NCBI RefSeq assembly: GCF_000424685.1
Contig: NZ_KE384224.1
Location: forward strand, 496,001-560,000
Reading direction: 5' to 3'
DNA from: Methylococcus capsulatus str. Texas = ATCC 19069
GTDB taxonomy: Bacteria > Pseudomonadota > Gammaproteobacteria > Methylococcales > Methylococcaceae
Length of the DNA stretch: 64,000 nucleotides
Of the stretch, positions 27,824-40,436 are shown piece after piece (the stretch's first letter is position 1; the number at the start of each line of letters is the position of its first letter). The position numbers and the translations under genes were made by a program. A model generated the notes under the pieces. It saw nothing but the letters and a program-made list of their open reading frames with translations, searched no databases and was not told the DNA's origin.

Positions 27824-29071
27824 ATGCTGAAAACCATCGACATCCTGCTGGGGATTTCCGTCGTCATGCTCATCGCCAGCATGGCGGTGACCGTATTGAC
27901 GCAGCTCATCACCGATGTGGCGAACACCCGGGGAAAACATCTCGCACGCGGACTGGGCGACCTGCTGCGGCAGATCGATCCCAGCCTGAGCCGCGAAATG
28001 GCGGAGCAAGTATCCCGCGCCCTGCTCACCCATCCCATGATCAGCCACGTGGGACAGCGACTCGGCGCCACGATACACCGGGAGGAATTCACCAAGCTGC
28101 TGCTGGACATCGCTAGCGGCCAGACACCGAGAGACGACAAGAACCGCCTGTCCGACTCCGCCAGACAAATTCTCGCCAAGATGCTGGAAAAAAACGGCAT
28201 CGAGGACCCGGCGACAACGCTCGAAAACGTCCGTGCCTACGCCTTGCAGCTCGAGTTGAGCCATCCGGAACTCGCGACCAACGTGCGCCACAACATCGCG
28301 CTGTTACAGGAGGCCAACAGCCGTCTGGTGGCCAAGATCAACGGCTGGTTCGACCAGACCATCGACCGGGTTTCCGAACGTTTTACCGCCACCACCCGGC
28401 TGATCACGGTGACCTGCTCGACCGTCGTGGTCGTCGCGGTCCAGCTCGACACCATCGACATCATCAACCGGCTGTCCGTCGACGAAGGGCTCAGAAACGC
28501 GCTGGTCCAAAAGGCTTTCGCGCTGGACCTGCGACCGCGCGACACCGGCGCTCCCGAAAAGGCCAGTGCGGTCTCCCGGCCGAAAACTCCGCCGCCGTCT
28601 ATCGATGCCCCTCTGCACATGAAAGCTTCCGATGGTACGACAGCGATGCCAGGCCGATCTGACGAACCCAAAGGCAAACCGGCGGCCGCGCCGGGCGTAC
28701 TGGCAGCGGCGGCGGCACCGCCCCTGGCTTCCATCTCGCCCGCCGACAAAGGGCGGTCTGATGTCGGAACCGACCTGGAATACCTGCAAGACCTCGGTCT
28801 CATCAACCTCCTGGGCAGCAGCAAGGGATGGCTGAAGCGATGGCATGAGGTCAATCCGATCGGCCTCATTCTCTCGGTGTTTCTCCTCAGCCTCGGCGCG
28901 CCTTTCTGGTACGCGGCGCTGCAGAATCTGCTCAAACTGCGCGGCGTCCTGGCGGTCAAGGATGATGCGCAGCGGCGAGAGCGGCAGAGCCCGCAAACGT
29001 CAGCGGAACGGCCAGCCGGCGGTACTCCGGCCGGACTGCCAGTCACCGGTGAGCGCGGCATACTGGGATAG
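27824..29071 (+). CDS. Hypothetical membrane protein paired with a cell-wall hydrolase
   Basis: A 415-residue protein with a first transmembrane helix at about 9-30, a long helical charged region (35-185), and a second hydrophobic stretch near 190-210 (LITVTCSTVVVVAVQLDTIDI). A Pro/Ala-rich linker (about 240-310) leads to a third helix with the striking motif NPIGLILSVFLLSLGAPFWY, followed by LQNLLKLRGVLAVKDD. The SLGAPFWY...LLKLR pattern recurs, to my memory, in membrane proteins of unknown role. It is 11 nt upstream of the amidase/peptidoglycan-binding gene, so the two are very likely one unit. Confidence 0.72.
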   Translation: MLKTIDILLGISVVMLIASMAVTVLTQLITDVANTRGKHLARGLGDLLRQIDPSLSREMAEQVSRALLTHPMISHVGQRLGATIHREEFTKLLLDIASGQTPRDDKNRLSDSARQILAKMLEKNGIEDPATTLENVRAYALQLELSHPELATNVRHNIALLQEANSRLVAKINGWFDQTIDRVSERFTATTRLITVTCSTVVVVAVQLDTIDIINRLSVDEGLRNALVQKAFALDLRPRDTGAPEKASAVSRPKTPPPSIDAPLHMKASDGTTAMPGRSDEPKGKPAAAPGVLAAAAAPPLASISPADKGRSDVGTDLEYLQDLGLINLLGSSKGWLKRWHEVNPIGLILSVFLLSLGAPFWYAALQNLLKLRGVLAVKDDAQRRERQSPQTSAERPAGGTPAGLPVTGERGILG

Positions 29072-29082
29072 AAAAACCTGCC

Positions 29083-30936
29083 ATGCTCAAACAGTGGATC
29101 GGCTGCCCCGCCACCAACTTCACCCAAGGCCGACGCGGCCTCAAGCCGCTGGCGGTCGTCATCCACGCCTACCCGAGCCTGGAAACCGCCGAGACAGTGT
29201 TCGCCAACCCCAGGTCCAGCGAATCCTGCCACTACCTCATAGCCGCCGGCGGCCGGATCCGCCAGTACGTCGACGAAACGGACACGGCCTATCACGCCGG
29301 CCTGGTCATCAACCCGAGCTGGGGACTGTATCGCCGGGGCATCAATCCCAACCTGATGACGATAGGTGTCGCCGCCGCCGTCGGACCGGGCGAACACTGG
29401 TCCGGAGAAATGTACGATGCCGCGGCGGAGCTGATAGGGGAAATAGCAGCGTACTGGGGATTCCCGCCGGACGCGGAACATATCGTGCTGCACGCCGAGA
29501 TACGGGCTTCGCGCGACTGTACCGGTCGTGGGTTCGAGCGCGCGGAACTGCTGAAGCGGATGGCATCCAGGCCTGCGCCCGGTTCGGCACCATTCGTCAA
29601 GGATCTGGAACGACGCTTCGTACGGCTCCTCGGTGCGGCCCATCTCCGCGAAGACAGACCCAACACCCGCGCCCGCATCCTTTGCACCCTGCCGGCGGGT
29701 ACCGACGTGGCGGTCACGGGCTTCACCGACCGCGGCGAGCGGATCGAAGGAAACGCCATCTGGTACGAAACTCCAGAAAACGCCTTTCTCTGGGCGGGTG
29801 CCACCGATGCGCCGCAGCCACTGGCCCCGGCGCCATGGACACCGGCCGCAGCGGTGGTCTCCTTACCGGAAACCGCCGTGGAGTGCGGGATACCCAGGAT
29901 CGACGCCCTGTTCCGGGGGCACGGCGGCGCTGCCATCGGCGTCCGCGAGCCGATGGGCGATGCGGTCGGCGCCATCCAGGACCTGCTTTCGGGACACGGC
30001 CACATCGGCCTGCCCTGCCTCCTCTCCGCCGCCTATGGCCGGTTTGGAAGCAAGACCGCAGCGGCGGTGCAAGACTTCCAGACCGGACAGGGGCTTTCCG
30101 CTTCGGGCGAAGTCGATGTCGCGACCCTGCGGGCACTGGTGAGAACGCCCGCCGCCAAACCCCGGATCTCCCAGGTCTATCTGGAGCTGGTCCTGGGTTT
30201 GCCCTATCGAGGACTGTACAAGATTCTGAGCATCGTTGCGCAGATGGAGGGGGTCGGTAAATTCGGGGCGATCAATCTCAACACCGATGCCGCCGGACTG
30301 TCCTACGGCATCATCCAGTGGGCACAGCGTCCAGGCCGCCTGCCGGAACTGCTGCGGGCGTTTTCCGTCGCCGACCGGGAGCATTACATCGAAATCTTCG
30401 GTGGCGGAGACGCTCGCATCGCCGACGGTCTCATCACCTGTACGAGCAGGCCCAACGGCGGTGTCGACGCCCGAACCGGTGTCGCGCTCGACCCGGCATT
30501 CGACCTCGTCCGTGCTCCCTGGACCGGCCGCTTCGAAAAAGCCACCCTCCACTTACCCTTTCAACGGGCCCAGGTACAGACCGCCGCTGCCGCGTTCTGT
30601 CACTCTCTCGGAAAGATACGGAGCTACGCGCAGGACCTCCACACGGAACGTGGCATCGCCTTCATGCTGGATGTGGCCAACCAATTCGGTGACGGCGGCC
30701 TCAAAAAGCTCTATCTGGCGGTTCACCGGGAGGGTATGGCCGAAATGGAGCTTCTCGAAGCCATCGCCGATGAGAGTGTGGAACGCATGCCGGACAAATT
30801 CAAACAGGGCGTGCGGTCCAGACGCGACGACTTCCTCCACACAGCCAGACTGTCGGACGAGGCCATCGACATGGATGACTGGAGCTCGACCGAAACTCCG
30901 TCCGTCGGACGAGTTTTACAACGGGATGGATCTTGA
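29083..30936 (+). CDS. Multidomain peptidoglycan hydrolase (Amidase_2 - SH3 - PG-binding - lysozyme/chitosanase-like)
   Basis: A 617-residue protein with four recognisable parts. Residues 20-160 form an Amidase_2/PGRP-type domain with likely zinc ligands His28 (VVIHAYP), His137 (IVLHAEI) and Cys146 (SRDCTG). Residues 185-240 resemble a bacterial SH3 domain, and 285-352 are a peptidoglycan-binding domain (FGSKTAAAVQDFQTGQGL). Residues 365-600 resemble a lysozyme- or chitosanase-like fold (GLSYGIIQWAQRPGRLPELL, with Glu389 a candidate acid). There is no signal peptide. It forms a pair with the membrane protein upstream. The substrate is probably peptidoglycan; how it leaves the cell is unknown. 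Confidence 0.8.
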   Translation: MLKQWIGCPATNFTQGRRGLKPLAVVIHAYPSLETAETVFANPRSSESCHYLIAAGGRIRQYVDETDTAYHAGLVINPSWGLYRRGINPNLMTIGVAAAVGPGEHWSGEMYDAAAELIGEIAAYWGFPPDAEHIVLHAEIRASRDCTGRGFERAELLKRMASRPAPGSAPFVKDLERRFVRLLGAAHLREDRPNTRARILCTLPAGTDVAVTGFTDRGERIEGNAIWYETPENAFLWAGATDAPQPLAPAPWTPAAAVVSLPETAVECGIPRIDALFRGHGGAAIGVREPMGDAVGAIQDLLSGHGHIGLPCLLSAAYGRFGSKTAAAVQDFQTGQGLSASGEVDVATLRALVRTPAAKPRISQVYLELVLGLPYRGLYKILSIVAQMEGVGKFGAINLNTDAAGLSYGIIQWAQRPGRLPELLRAFSVADREHYIEIFGGGDARIADGLITCTSRPNGGVDARTGVALDPAFDLVRAPWTGRFEKATLHLPFQRAQVQTAAAAFCHSLGKIRSYAQDLHTERGIAFMLDVANQFGDGGLKKLYLAVHREGMAEMELLEAIADESVERMPDKFKQGVRSRRDDFLHTARLSDEAIDMDDWSSTETPSVGRVLQRDGS

Positions 30937-31088
30937 TCCCGAACCCGCCCCAAGACGCCCGAACCGTCGGTTCGTGCTTCCTGCGATACAGAAAGGGTGG
31001 TGAGCACAGTTTTGTTTACCAGTAATAAACGTCAAGCATGGACATCATAAAAAACTCTGATACTCGCGCGCGTTGAATACGGTATAAT

Positions 31089-31243
31089 TTATCCAAATTC
31101 GAAGGGACGATGCGGTGCGGTCCAACCAGTGATGTGACGGTTGTTGCGCGGTTTTTGTTCTCCTCCTGGGCGGCTTTTGGAGGTCGCCTCATTCTCCCTC
31201 CCTGGCGGACACAAGAAAGCCCGCCAGAGGCGGGCTTTTTTAG
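31089..31243 (+). ncRNA. Candidate small RNA or orphan leader with alternative hairpins
   Basis: A transcript starting just after TATAAT (31083-31088) would be about 145 nt and end in the terminator at 31216-31241. No protein gene follows. CTGGCGG at 31202-31208 can pair with CCGCCAG at 31221-31227, which competes with the terminator stem. This could be an attenuator-like switch. The -35 region is poor and no known RNA family was recognised. Confidence 0.3.
31216..31241 (+). terminator. Intrinsic terminator
   Basis: AAAGCCCGCC at 31216-31225, loop AGA, and GGCGGGCTTT at 31229-31238 form a perfect 10-bp stem followed by further T residues. It points on the plus strand, away from the cell-wall hydrolase gene 280 nt upstream. 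It ends either that gene's transcript or a small RNA. Confidence 0.8.
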
Positions 31244-31560
31244 CGTTTTTTGTTATTATTTTTGTTTCAACGCTATCGCCGAGTTTACCTGCGAAGCGCA
31301 TCGGTAGTCGCGTTATTGTTGTAATTATCAATTGCCCCGAGGGGCTCTCCTCCTCATTGACGACTCTCTCTGAGGCCCCATCCCTGACGGCTGGGCAAAG
31401 TATAGCGGAAAAGTTCCCGGTGTCCAGAGTTTTTTACAAACTTGAAACAACCTCTTTACCTTTCAACTTTACTTTTATAATTCAATAGGTTAAGTCTTGT
31501 ACCGGCATCGGAGGAAGACGAGCCGGCAAATCGGGTGACTCGAGGATTTTTCCCGCCGGA

Positions 31561-35058
<3,498 letters not shown>

Positions 35059-35473
35059 GAGCGCCCGCTAATGCCAATTCATAGTCAAAGGCCGCGCACA
35101 GCGAGGCCGTTTCCGCTCTTGATCTCTTCCCCGTCAGGCTGCGCCATCGGAGCTTTCGCCGAGACCAGCCCGAAGGGAAGCCGCTGGGATGCCACCCATC
35201 GATCGAGAAGCAGGAGCCCCTCGATGGACCTTCGCCGAAAGCGACAACTTTGCCGGGAGCAAAGTTGAGCAGCCGAAGACTGGCCCATGAGACGAAAACC
35301 GGGGACAGTTTTCGTAATTGCGCAAGGGATCTCGCGGCCTCCGGACGGTTTTTCTTTGGTTACGCTGTTTCGTGACTTTCCTGCCGCCAACCCTACGGGC
35401 GCACTACGTATGGCCCCGTTCGCTCCCTGCAAAACCGATCAATCCAGGCACAGCGCCCGCCTGAAGACAGCTC
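35059..35473. repeat. Inverted-repeat-rich intergenic region, possible dispersed element
   Basis: No supported gene. CAACTTTGC at 35245-35253 pairs with GCAAAGTTG at 35259-35267. ACGAAAAC at 35292-35299 pairs with GTTTTCGT at 35308-35315. A third imperfect pair involves the CTTTCGCCG near 35152 and CGCCGAAAGC near 35233. Stacked hairpins of this kind with no coding potential are common in dispersed intergenic repeats; that other copies exist is inference. The dnaE promoter should lie near its left edge. Confidence 0.45.
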
Positions 35474-36379
35474 TCACCGACCGGCCAGATCGGCCAAACA
35501 AAGCTCCAGCGCCTGGTCCCAAACGGGGGGCACGATGCCGAAGCGCGCCTCGAGCTTGCCCAAATCCAGCACCGAATGAGCCGGCCGCTCGGCCGGAGTG
35601 GGATATTCCGAAGTCGGGATGGCCTCGACCCGGGCCGCAGTGTCGGGGAGCAATCCGGCGGCCACGGCCTGCTCCCGGATGGCGCAGGCGAAGCCGTACC
35701 AGCTGGTCTGGCCGCTGCAGGTGAGATGGTAGACACCGCTCGCCCCCGCCAGATCGGCCGTGCCGGAACGCAGTGAGCTCGCCACCAGAATCGCCGTCGC
35801 CTCGGCGATCATCCGAACCCAGGTGGGAGCTCCGAACTGATCGTCGATGACCCGCACCACCTCGCGCTCGGCCATGAGCCGCAACATGGTCCTCAGGAAG
35901 TTCTGGCCGCGCACCCCATAGACCCAGGCGGTGCGGAGAACGAGGTGAGCGGCGCCGGATGCAGCGATGGCCTGCTCCCCGGCCAGTTTGCTGCGGCCGT
36001 ACACGTTCCGCGGACCAACCGGGTCGTCCTCCCGGTACGGCACAGCGCCGTCACCGGGAAAAACGTAGTCGGTCGAATAATGGATCAGGCCTATGCCCAG
36101 ACGCGTCGCTTCCGCTGCCAGCACAGCCGGCGCCTCGGCGTTCACCTTCCAGGCCAAATCCGGCTCCTGCTCGGCCCGATCGACCGCGGTATAGGCTGCC
36201 GCGTTGACGATCAGATCGGGCCGGACGGCGCGCACCGATGCGGCAACGGCACCGGGCTCGGCCAGATCGATCGCCGGTTCCGACTGGCGATCGAGCGCGA
36301 CGACCTCGCCGAAACAGGCCAGCGTGCGCCGCAGTTCCCAGGCCAGTTGCCCGCTCCTGCCGACGACGAGGATCTTCAT
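35474..36379 (-). CDS. rmlD: dTDP-4-dehydrorhamnose reductase
   Basis: NAD(P)H-dependent reductase for the final step of dTDP-L-rhamnose synthesis. The 301-residue SDR protein has the nucleotide-binding start [13 protein letters not shown], the STDYVFPGDG motif and the catalytic Tyr127-x3-Lys131 (YGRSK). It is the last gene of the rmlBACD set; its ATG overlaps the rmlC stop by 4 nt (ATGA). Length matches the family (about 300). Confidence 0.96.
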   Translation of the reverse strand: MKILVVGRSGQLAWELRRTLACFGEVVALDRQSEPAIDLAEPGAVAASVRAVRPDLIVNAAAYTAVDRAEQEPDLAWKVNAEAPAVLAAEATRLGIGLIHYSTDYVFPGDGAVPYREDDPVGPRNVYGRSKLAGEQAIAASGAAHLVLRTAWVYGVRGQNFLRTMLRLMAEREVVRVIDDQFGAPTWVRMIAEATAILVASSLRSGTADLAGASGVYHLTCSGQTSWYGFACAIREQAVAAGLLPDTAARVEAIPTSEYPTPAERPAHSVLDLGKLEARFGIVPPVWDQALELCLADLAGR

Positions 36380-36933
36380 GGATAGACCGGCAGCCGGTGT
36401 TGCGGCAAATCCCGGAGCCGTGGGGCATCCCTGTCTTTGGCCGAGAGTTCGGGCGCGGAATCCAGCGGCCAGGCGATCCCGATGTCCGGATCGTCCCAGC
36501 GCAGCGAGAATTCAGAGGAAGGCTCGTAATACTCGGTGCACTTGTAGGCAAACAGGGCGGCCTCACTCAGCACGCAGAAACCGTGGGCGAAACCTTCCGG
36601 CACGTACATCTGCAGATGGTTCTCCGCCGACAACACGGTACCGAACCAACGGCCGAAGTGCGGCGACCCGTACCGGATGTCCACCGCTACGTCGAACACC
36701 TCGCCCTGCAGCACCTGCACCAGCTTGCCCTGGGGACGGGGATTCTGGAAATGCAGGCCGCGCAGGATGCCCTTACGCGAATAGGACAGATTGTCCTGCA
36801 CGAAGTCGCCGGGCAACCCGGCGTCCTGGTAGCGCTGCCGGCTCCAGGTCTCTTTGAAATACCCACGGGCATCGCCGAACACCTTGGGCGAGATCAGCAG
36901 TACACCGGGCAAATCCGTCTGTTCGACGTTCAT
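36376..36933 (-). CDS. rmlC: dTDP-4-dehydrorhamnose 3,5-epimerase
   Basis: Cupin-fold epimerase of dTDP-L-rhamnose synthesis, 185 residues as usual. The signature [20 protein letters not shown] contains the catalytic His, and [13 protein letters not shown] and [13 protein letters not shown] follow in family order. Its start overlaps the rmlA stop and its stop overlaps the rmlD start, each by 4 nt. Confidence 0.97.
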   Translation of the reverse strand: MNVEQTDLPGVLLISPKVFGDARGYFKETWSRQRYQDAGLPGDFVQDNLSYSRKGILRGLHFQNPRPQGKLVQVLQGEVFDVAVDIRYGSPHFGRWFGTVLSAENHLQMYVPEGFAHGFCVLSEAALFAYKCTEYYEPSSEFSLRWDDPDIGIAWPLDSAPELSAKDRDAPRLRDLPQHRLPVYP

Positions 36934-37817
36934 ACCGGCATCCCTCCTTCGATCAGCCGGCGCAGATAGGCGCCGTAGCCGCTCTTGCCCAGACCGTCGG
37001 CCAACCGTGCAACTTCTTCCGCGTCGATCCAGCCCTTGTTCAACGCGATTTCCTCTGGACAGCAGATTTTGAGGCCCTGCCGCTCTTCGATGGTCTGGAT
37101 GAAATTGGACGCCTGCAAAAGCGAGTCGTGGGTACCGGTATCCAGCCAGGCCACCCCGCGCCCCATCTTTTGGATGTGCAACTGACCCTGATCCAGATAA
37201 AGCCTGTTGATGTCGGTGATTTCCAGTTCCCCCCGCGCCGAGGGTTTGAGCGTGACCGCCATGTCCACGACCTGTTCGTCGTAGAAGTAAAGTCCGGTGA
37301 TGGCATAGTTCGACCTGGGGCGGACGGGCTTTTCCTCGACTCCGATCACTCGGCCGGCCTCGTCGAATTCGGCGACACCGTAGCGTTCCGGATCACGCAC
37401 CCAGTACCCGAACACCGTAGCCCCATTTTCGCGCGCCGTGGCGCCGGCCAAAAATGCCTGGAAATCGTGACCGTAAAAAATGTTGTCGCCGAGGATCAGG
37501 CAACTGCGTCGGCCTTCCACGAAATGACGGCCGATGACAAAGGCCTGGGCGAGACCTTCCGGCTTCGGCTGGGCGGCGTAACTGATGCTGATGCCCCACT
37601 GCCCGCCGTCGCCGAGCAAGGCCTGGAACAGCGCGGCGTCGTGCGGCGTCGTTATGACCAGGATGTCCCGGATGCCGGCCAGCATCAGCACCGACAAGGG
37701 ATAGTAGATCATCGGCTTGTCATAGACCGGCAGCAGTTGCTTGCTGACCACGTGTGTCAAAGGATACAGCCGGGTACCGGAACCGCCGGCCAGGATGATG
37801 CCTCGGATTCCGCTCAT
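36930..37817 (-). CDS. rmlA: Glucose-1-phosphate thymidylyltransferase
   Basis: Makes dTDP-glucose from dTTP and glucose-1-phosphate, the entry step of the rhamnose pathway. The 295-residue protein starts [16 protein letters not shown], the nucleotidyltransferase motif, and has [17 protein letters not shown] and the [12 protein letters not shown] metal-binding segment. It overlaps rmlB and rmlC by 4 nt at each end. Confidence 0.97.
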   Translation of the reverse strand: MSGIRGIILAGGSGTRLYPLTHVVSKQLLPVYDKPMIYYPLSVLMLAGIRDILVITTPHDAALFQALLGDGGQWGISISYAAQPKPEGLAQAFVIGRHFVEGRRSCLILGDNIFYGHDFQAFLAGATARENGATVFGYWVRDPERYGVAEFDEAGRVIGVEEKPVRPRSNYAITGLYFYDEQVVDMAVTLKPSARGELEITDINRLYLDQGQLHIQKMGRGVAWLDTGTHDSLLQASNFIQTIEERQGLKICCPEEIALNKGWIDAEEVARLADGLGKSGYGAYLRRLIEGGMPV

Positions 37818-38896
37818 GCCTGCGCCTCGATGCCGCCGACGCCGAGGCGCTCGCCGCCGTAGTTGCCGGACTTGACGTGCTCCACCCAGTCGCGGTTGGC
37901 GAGATACCAGCGCACCGTCTTGCGCAGGCCGGTTTCGAAAGTTTCCTCCGGTTGCCAGCCCAGCTCCCGGCCGATCTTGCCCGCATCGATGGCGTAGCGC
38001 AGATCGTGGCCCGGCCGATCCTGTACGAACCGGATCAGCTGGCGGTGCGGCCGGTGGGGCGAATCGGGTAGAAATTCATCGAGCAGAGCGCAGATCGTCT
38101 CGACCACCTCGATGTTGGTCTTTTCGTTGTTGCCGCCGACGTTGTAAACCTCGCCCGGCCTGCCTCCGGCCAAAACGGTTTCGATGGCGCGGCAGTGGTC
38201 CTCCACGTAGAGCCAGTCACGGACGTTGGTACCCGCGCCGTACACCGGCAGCGGCAGGCCCTGTAGCGCATGGTCGATCATCAACGGAATCAATTTCTCC
38301 GGAAACTGGTACGGCCCGTAATTGTTAGAGCAGTTGGTGGTCAGCACCGGCAGACCGTAAGTATGGAAATACGCCCTCACCAGGTGGTCGGAACCGGCTT
38401 TGGACGCCGAATACGGCGAATTGGGCCGGTACGGTGTCTCTTCGGTGAATTTGCCGGTCGCACCCAGCGTTCCGTACACCTCGTCGGTCGAGACGTGCAG
38501 AAACCGGAACGCCTTACGACGCTCACCGTCCAACTGGCGCCAGTACCAACGGGTGGCTTCCAGCAGCTCGAAAGTGCCAATGACGTTGGTATGAACGAAA
38601 GCGTCGGGGCCATCGATCGAACGGTCGACATGGGTCTCCGCGGCGAAATTGACGATCGCATCGGGCTGGTAGCGTTCCAGCAGGTATTCGACCAGTTCGC
38701 GGTCGCCGATCGAGCCCAGTACGAAGTCGTGGTTCGGATTGTCCTCGACTTCAGCCAGGGTCCGCAGATTACCGGAATAGGTCAGGGCATCCAGGTTGAC
38801 GATCTCGACGCCGCCCCGCCGCAGCTGTCTGAGTACGAAATTGCCGCCGATGAATCCGGCTCCGCCGGTGACGAGTAGAGTTTTCACTGGGTTCAA
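37814..38896 (-). CDS. rmlB: dTDP-glucose 4,6-dehydratase
   Basis: NAD-dependent dehydratase, 360 residues. It has the Rossmann motif [13 protein letters not shown], the STDEVYG motif with the active-site Asp/Glu, and [12 protein letters not shown] with the catalytic Tyr and Lys. Two starts are possible. A TTG at 38896 overlaps the permease stop (TTGA) and has AAAGG at good spacing. A GTG at 38887 gives MKTLLVTGG. The first matches the 4-nt overlaps seen throughout this operon. Confidence 0.95.
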   Translation of the reverse strand: MNPVKTLLVTGGAGFIGGNFVLRQLRRGGVEIVNLDALTYSGNLRTLAEVEDNPNHDFVLGSIGDRELVEYLLERYQPDAIVNFAAETHVDRSIDGPDAFVHTNVIGTFELLEATRWYWRQLDGERRKAFRFLHVSTDEVYGTLGATGKFTEETPYRPNSPYSASKAGSDHLVRAYFHTYGLPVLTTNCSNNYGPYQFPEKLIPLMIDHALQGLPLPVYGAGTNVRDWLYVEDHCRAIETVLAGGRPGEVYNVGGNNEKTNIEVVETICALLDEFLPDSPHRPHRQLIRFVQDRPGHDLRYAIDAGKIGRELGWQPEETFETGLRKTVRWYLANRDWVEHVKSGNYGGERLGVGGIEAQA

Positions 38897-39696
38897 GCGC
38901 CGCCTTTACGCTGCATCATGCCTTTGGAAGGGTTGTAGCCGACGATCGCCGCGGCGAGAAACAGCGCCGTGGCCCCGGCCGTGTAGCCGCATGCCACCCC
39001 GTTGAACCGTCCATACAACGCGAAGCGGATCAGTTCCACCGCCTGTGAGAAAGGGTTCCATTGGGCCAGCCAATACAGCAGCTCGCTGGACTCCTGGATC
39101 TTCCAGAGCGGGTACAGCGCCGTGGACATGAAAAACATGGGGAATATTACGAAATTCATCACGCCGGCGAAATTCTCCAACTGGCGGATGAACGATGATA
39201 ATAGCAGGCCGAGCGCCCCCAGCATCACACCGGAGAGCAAGAGCGCCGGCAGCACCGCCAAATACCCCTGGACCGGTGCCTCGATACCGTAAGCCCAGGC
39301 GACACCCAGGAATACATACGCCTGCAGGATCGACACGGCGACGCCCGCGACCAGCTTGGCGGTCAGCAGAAACCAGCGCGGCAGGGGACTGACCAGCAAG
39401 GTCCGCATGCTGCCCATTTCACGGTCGTACACCATTGACAGCGAACTTTGCATGCCGTTGAACAACTGGATCATCCCCAGGAGTCCCGGTGTGATGTAGA
39501 CCTCATAGAGGATGTATGTCTCATACGGCGGACTGATCGCCAAACCCAAGGTCGAGCGGAATCCCGCGGCGAACACGAACAGCCAGACCAGGGGCCGCAC
39601 CAGGGCGGAGATGAAGCGCTCCCGCTGATGAACGAAACGGTACAGCTCGCGCGCGACGATGCCGCGCAACGCTCGCAGATAGTGCAGCGGCCTCAT
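38893..39696 (-). CDS. ABC-2 type permease of the PQQ-alcohol-dehydrogenase-associated ABC system
   Basis: A 267-residue integral membrane permease of the ABC-2 type with six hydrophobic segments. The QERFISALVRPLVWLFVFAAGF and YDREMGSMRTLLVSPLPRWFLL segments are characteristic. The ATG at 39696 overlaps the ATPase stop by 4 nt; upstream codons in frame are low-complexity and antisense-like and were excluded. Neighbours assign it to the transporter set known to accompany PQQ-dependent alcohol dehydrogenases. What it moves is unknown. Confidence 0.88.
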   Translation of the reverse strand: MRPLHYLRALRGIVARELYRFVHQRERFISALVRPLVWLFVFAAGFRSTLGLAISPPYETYILYEVYITPGLLGMIQLFNGMQSSLSMVYDREMGSMRTLLVSPLPRWFLLTAKLVAGVAVSILQAYVFLGVAWAYGIEAPVQGYLAVLPALLLSGVMLGALGLLLSSFIRQLENFAGVMNFVIFPMFFMSTALYPLWKIQESSELLYWLAQWNPFSQAVELIRFALYGRFNGVACGYTAGATALFLAAAIVGYNPSKGMMQRKGGA

Positions 39697-40436
39697 CCCT
39701 CGCCCTCCGCCGTCAGACGGTGGAACGCCGCGCTCACGGTTGCCGCACCCTGACTGGCCAGCACCTCGCGCACGGGGCCCCATGCCCGGACCCGCCCCTT
39801 GTGCAGTACGATCAGGCTGTCGTCCGCGCCGATCTCGTCGATCAGATGGGTCGCCCATAGCACTGCCAGACCTTGGGAGCGACACAGCGCATGAATGTGG
39901 TCGACCAATGCTCTACGGCTGGGTACGTCCAGCCCCACGCTGGGCTCGTCCAGCAGCAGCAGGGCCGGCCGGTGCAGGAGAGCGCGGGCGATCTCCACCC
40001 GCCGACGGTGGCCGCCATTGAGCTGGCGGACCTTCTCGTCGCGCCGGCCGTACATGCCCTGCCGCTCCAGCTCTTCCCGGATACGAAGCTCTGCCTCCCT
40101 GCGGCTCAGACCGTGCAAGGCCGCGTGGTAGCGCAGGTTCTGGGCGACGCTCAGATCCAGGTCCAAGGTCGGCTGCTGGAACACGACACCAAGCCGGGAC
40201 AGCGCGGCACAGGAGTCCTGGCGCAAAGAACGGCCGGCGATGCGGATCTGCCCGGCGGGGGCTTCGTAAAGCCGGGTGACCAGCGAGAACAGTGTACTCT
40301 TGCCCGCCCCGTTCGGGCCCAGCAGGATCGCACACTCGCCCGGCTGGACCTGGAAGGCCACGTCGTCCAGCGCCTTGCACGGCCCGTAGGCGAACGACAG
40401 ACGTTCGACCTCGAGCACTGGAACCGTGACGCTCAT
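39693..40436 (-). CDS. ABC transporter ATPase, PQQ-dependent alcohol dehydrogenase-associated
   Basis: A 247-residue ABC ATPase. Walker A is GPNGAGKST (40-48), Walker B is LLLLDEPS (about 160-167) and the H-loop is ATHLIDE. The signature motif is LNGGH (139-143) rather than LSGGQ, a feature I associate with the ATP-binding subunit family of the PQQ-dependent alcohol dehydrogenase system (TIGR03864). Start and stop both overlap neighbours by 4 nt. Confidence 0.9.
   Translation of the reverse strand: MSVTVPVLEVERLSFAYGPCKALDDVAFQVQPGECAILLGPNGAGKSTLFSLVTRLYEAPAGQIRIAGRSLRQDSCAALSRLGVVFQQPTLDLDLSVAQNLRYHAALHGLSRREAELRIREELERQGMYGRRDEKVRQLNGGHRRRVEIARALLHRPALLLLDEPSVGLDVPSRRALVDHIHALCRSQGLAVLWATHLIDEIGADDSLIVLHKGRVRAWGPVREVLASQGAATVSAAFHRLTAEGEG

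Larger units (their letters stand above)
30937..31560. other. Long A+T-rich intergenic region between convergent genes
   Basis: No credible protein gene. It holds a plus-strand TATAAT at 31083-31088 and a GC hairpin with T-tract at 31216-31241. On the minus strand there is TGGACA (31421-31426) and TATACT (31399-31404) with a 16-nt spacer. A short GCCCCGAGGGGC hairpin lies near 31333. The stretch 31240-31500 is much richer in A+T than the surroundings. Confidence 0.6.

Noticed and set aside
31089-31331. 80-codon minus-strand frame in the A+T-rich gap
   Set aside because: It starts with TTG and translates straight through the terminator hairpin (KKARLWRAF comes from the stem), so it is not a real protein.
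35085-35432. 115-codon minus-strand frame between dnaE and rmlD
   Set aside because: It reads through the stacked inverted repeats and has no ribosome-binding site or family motif.
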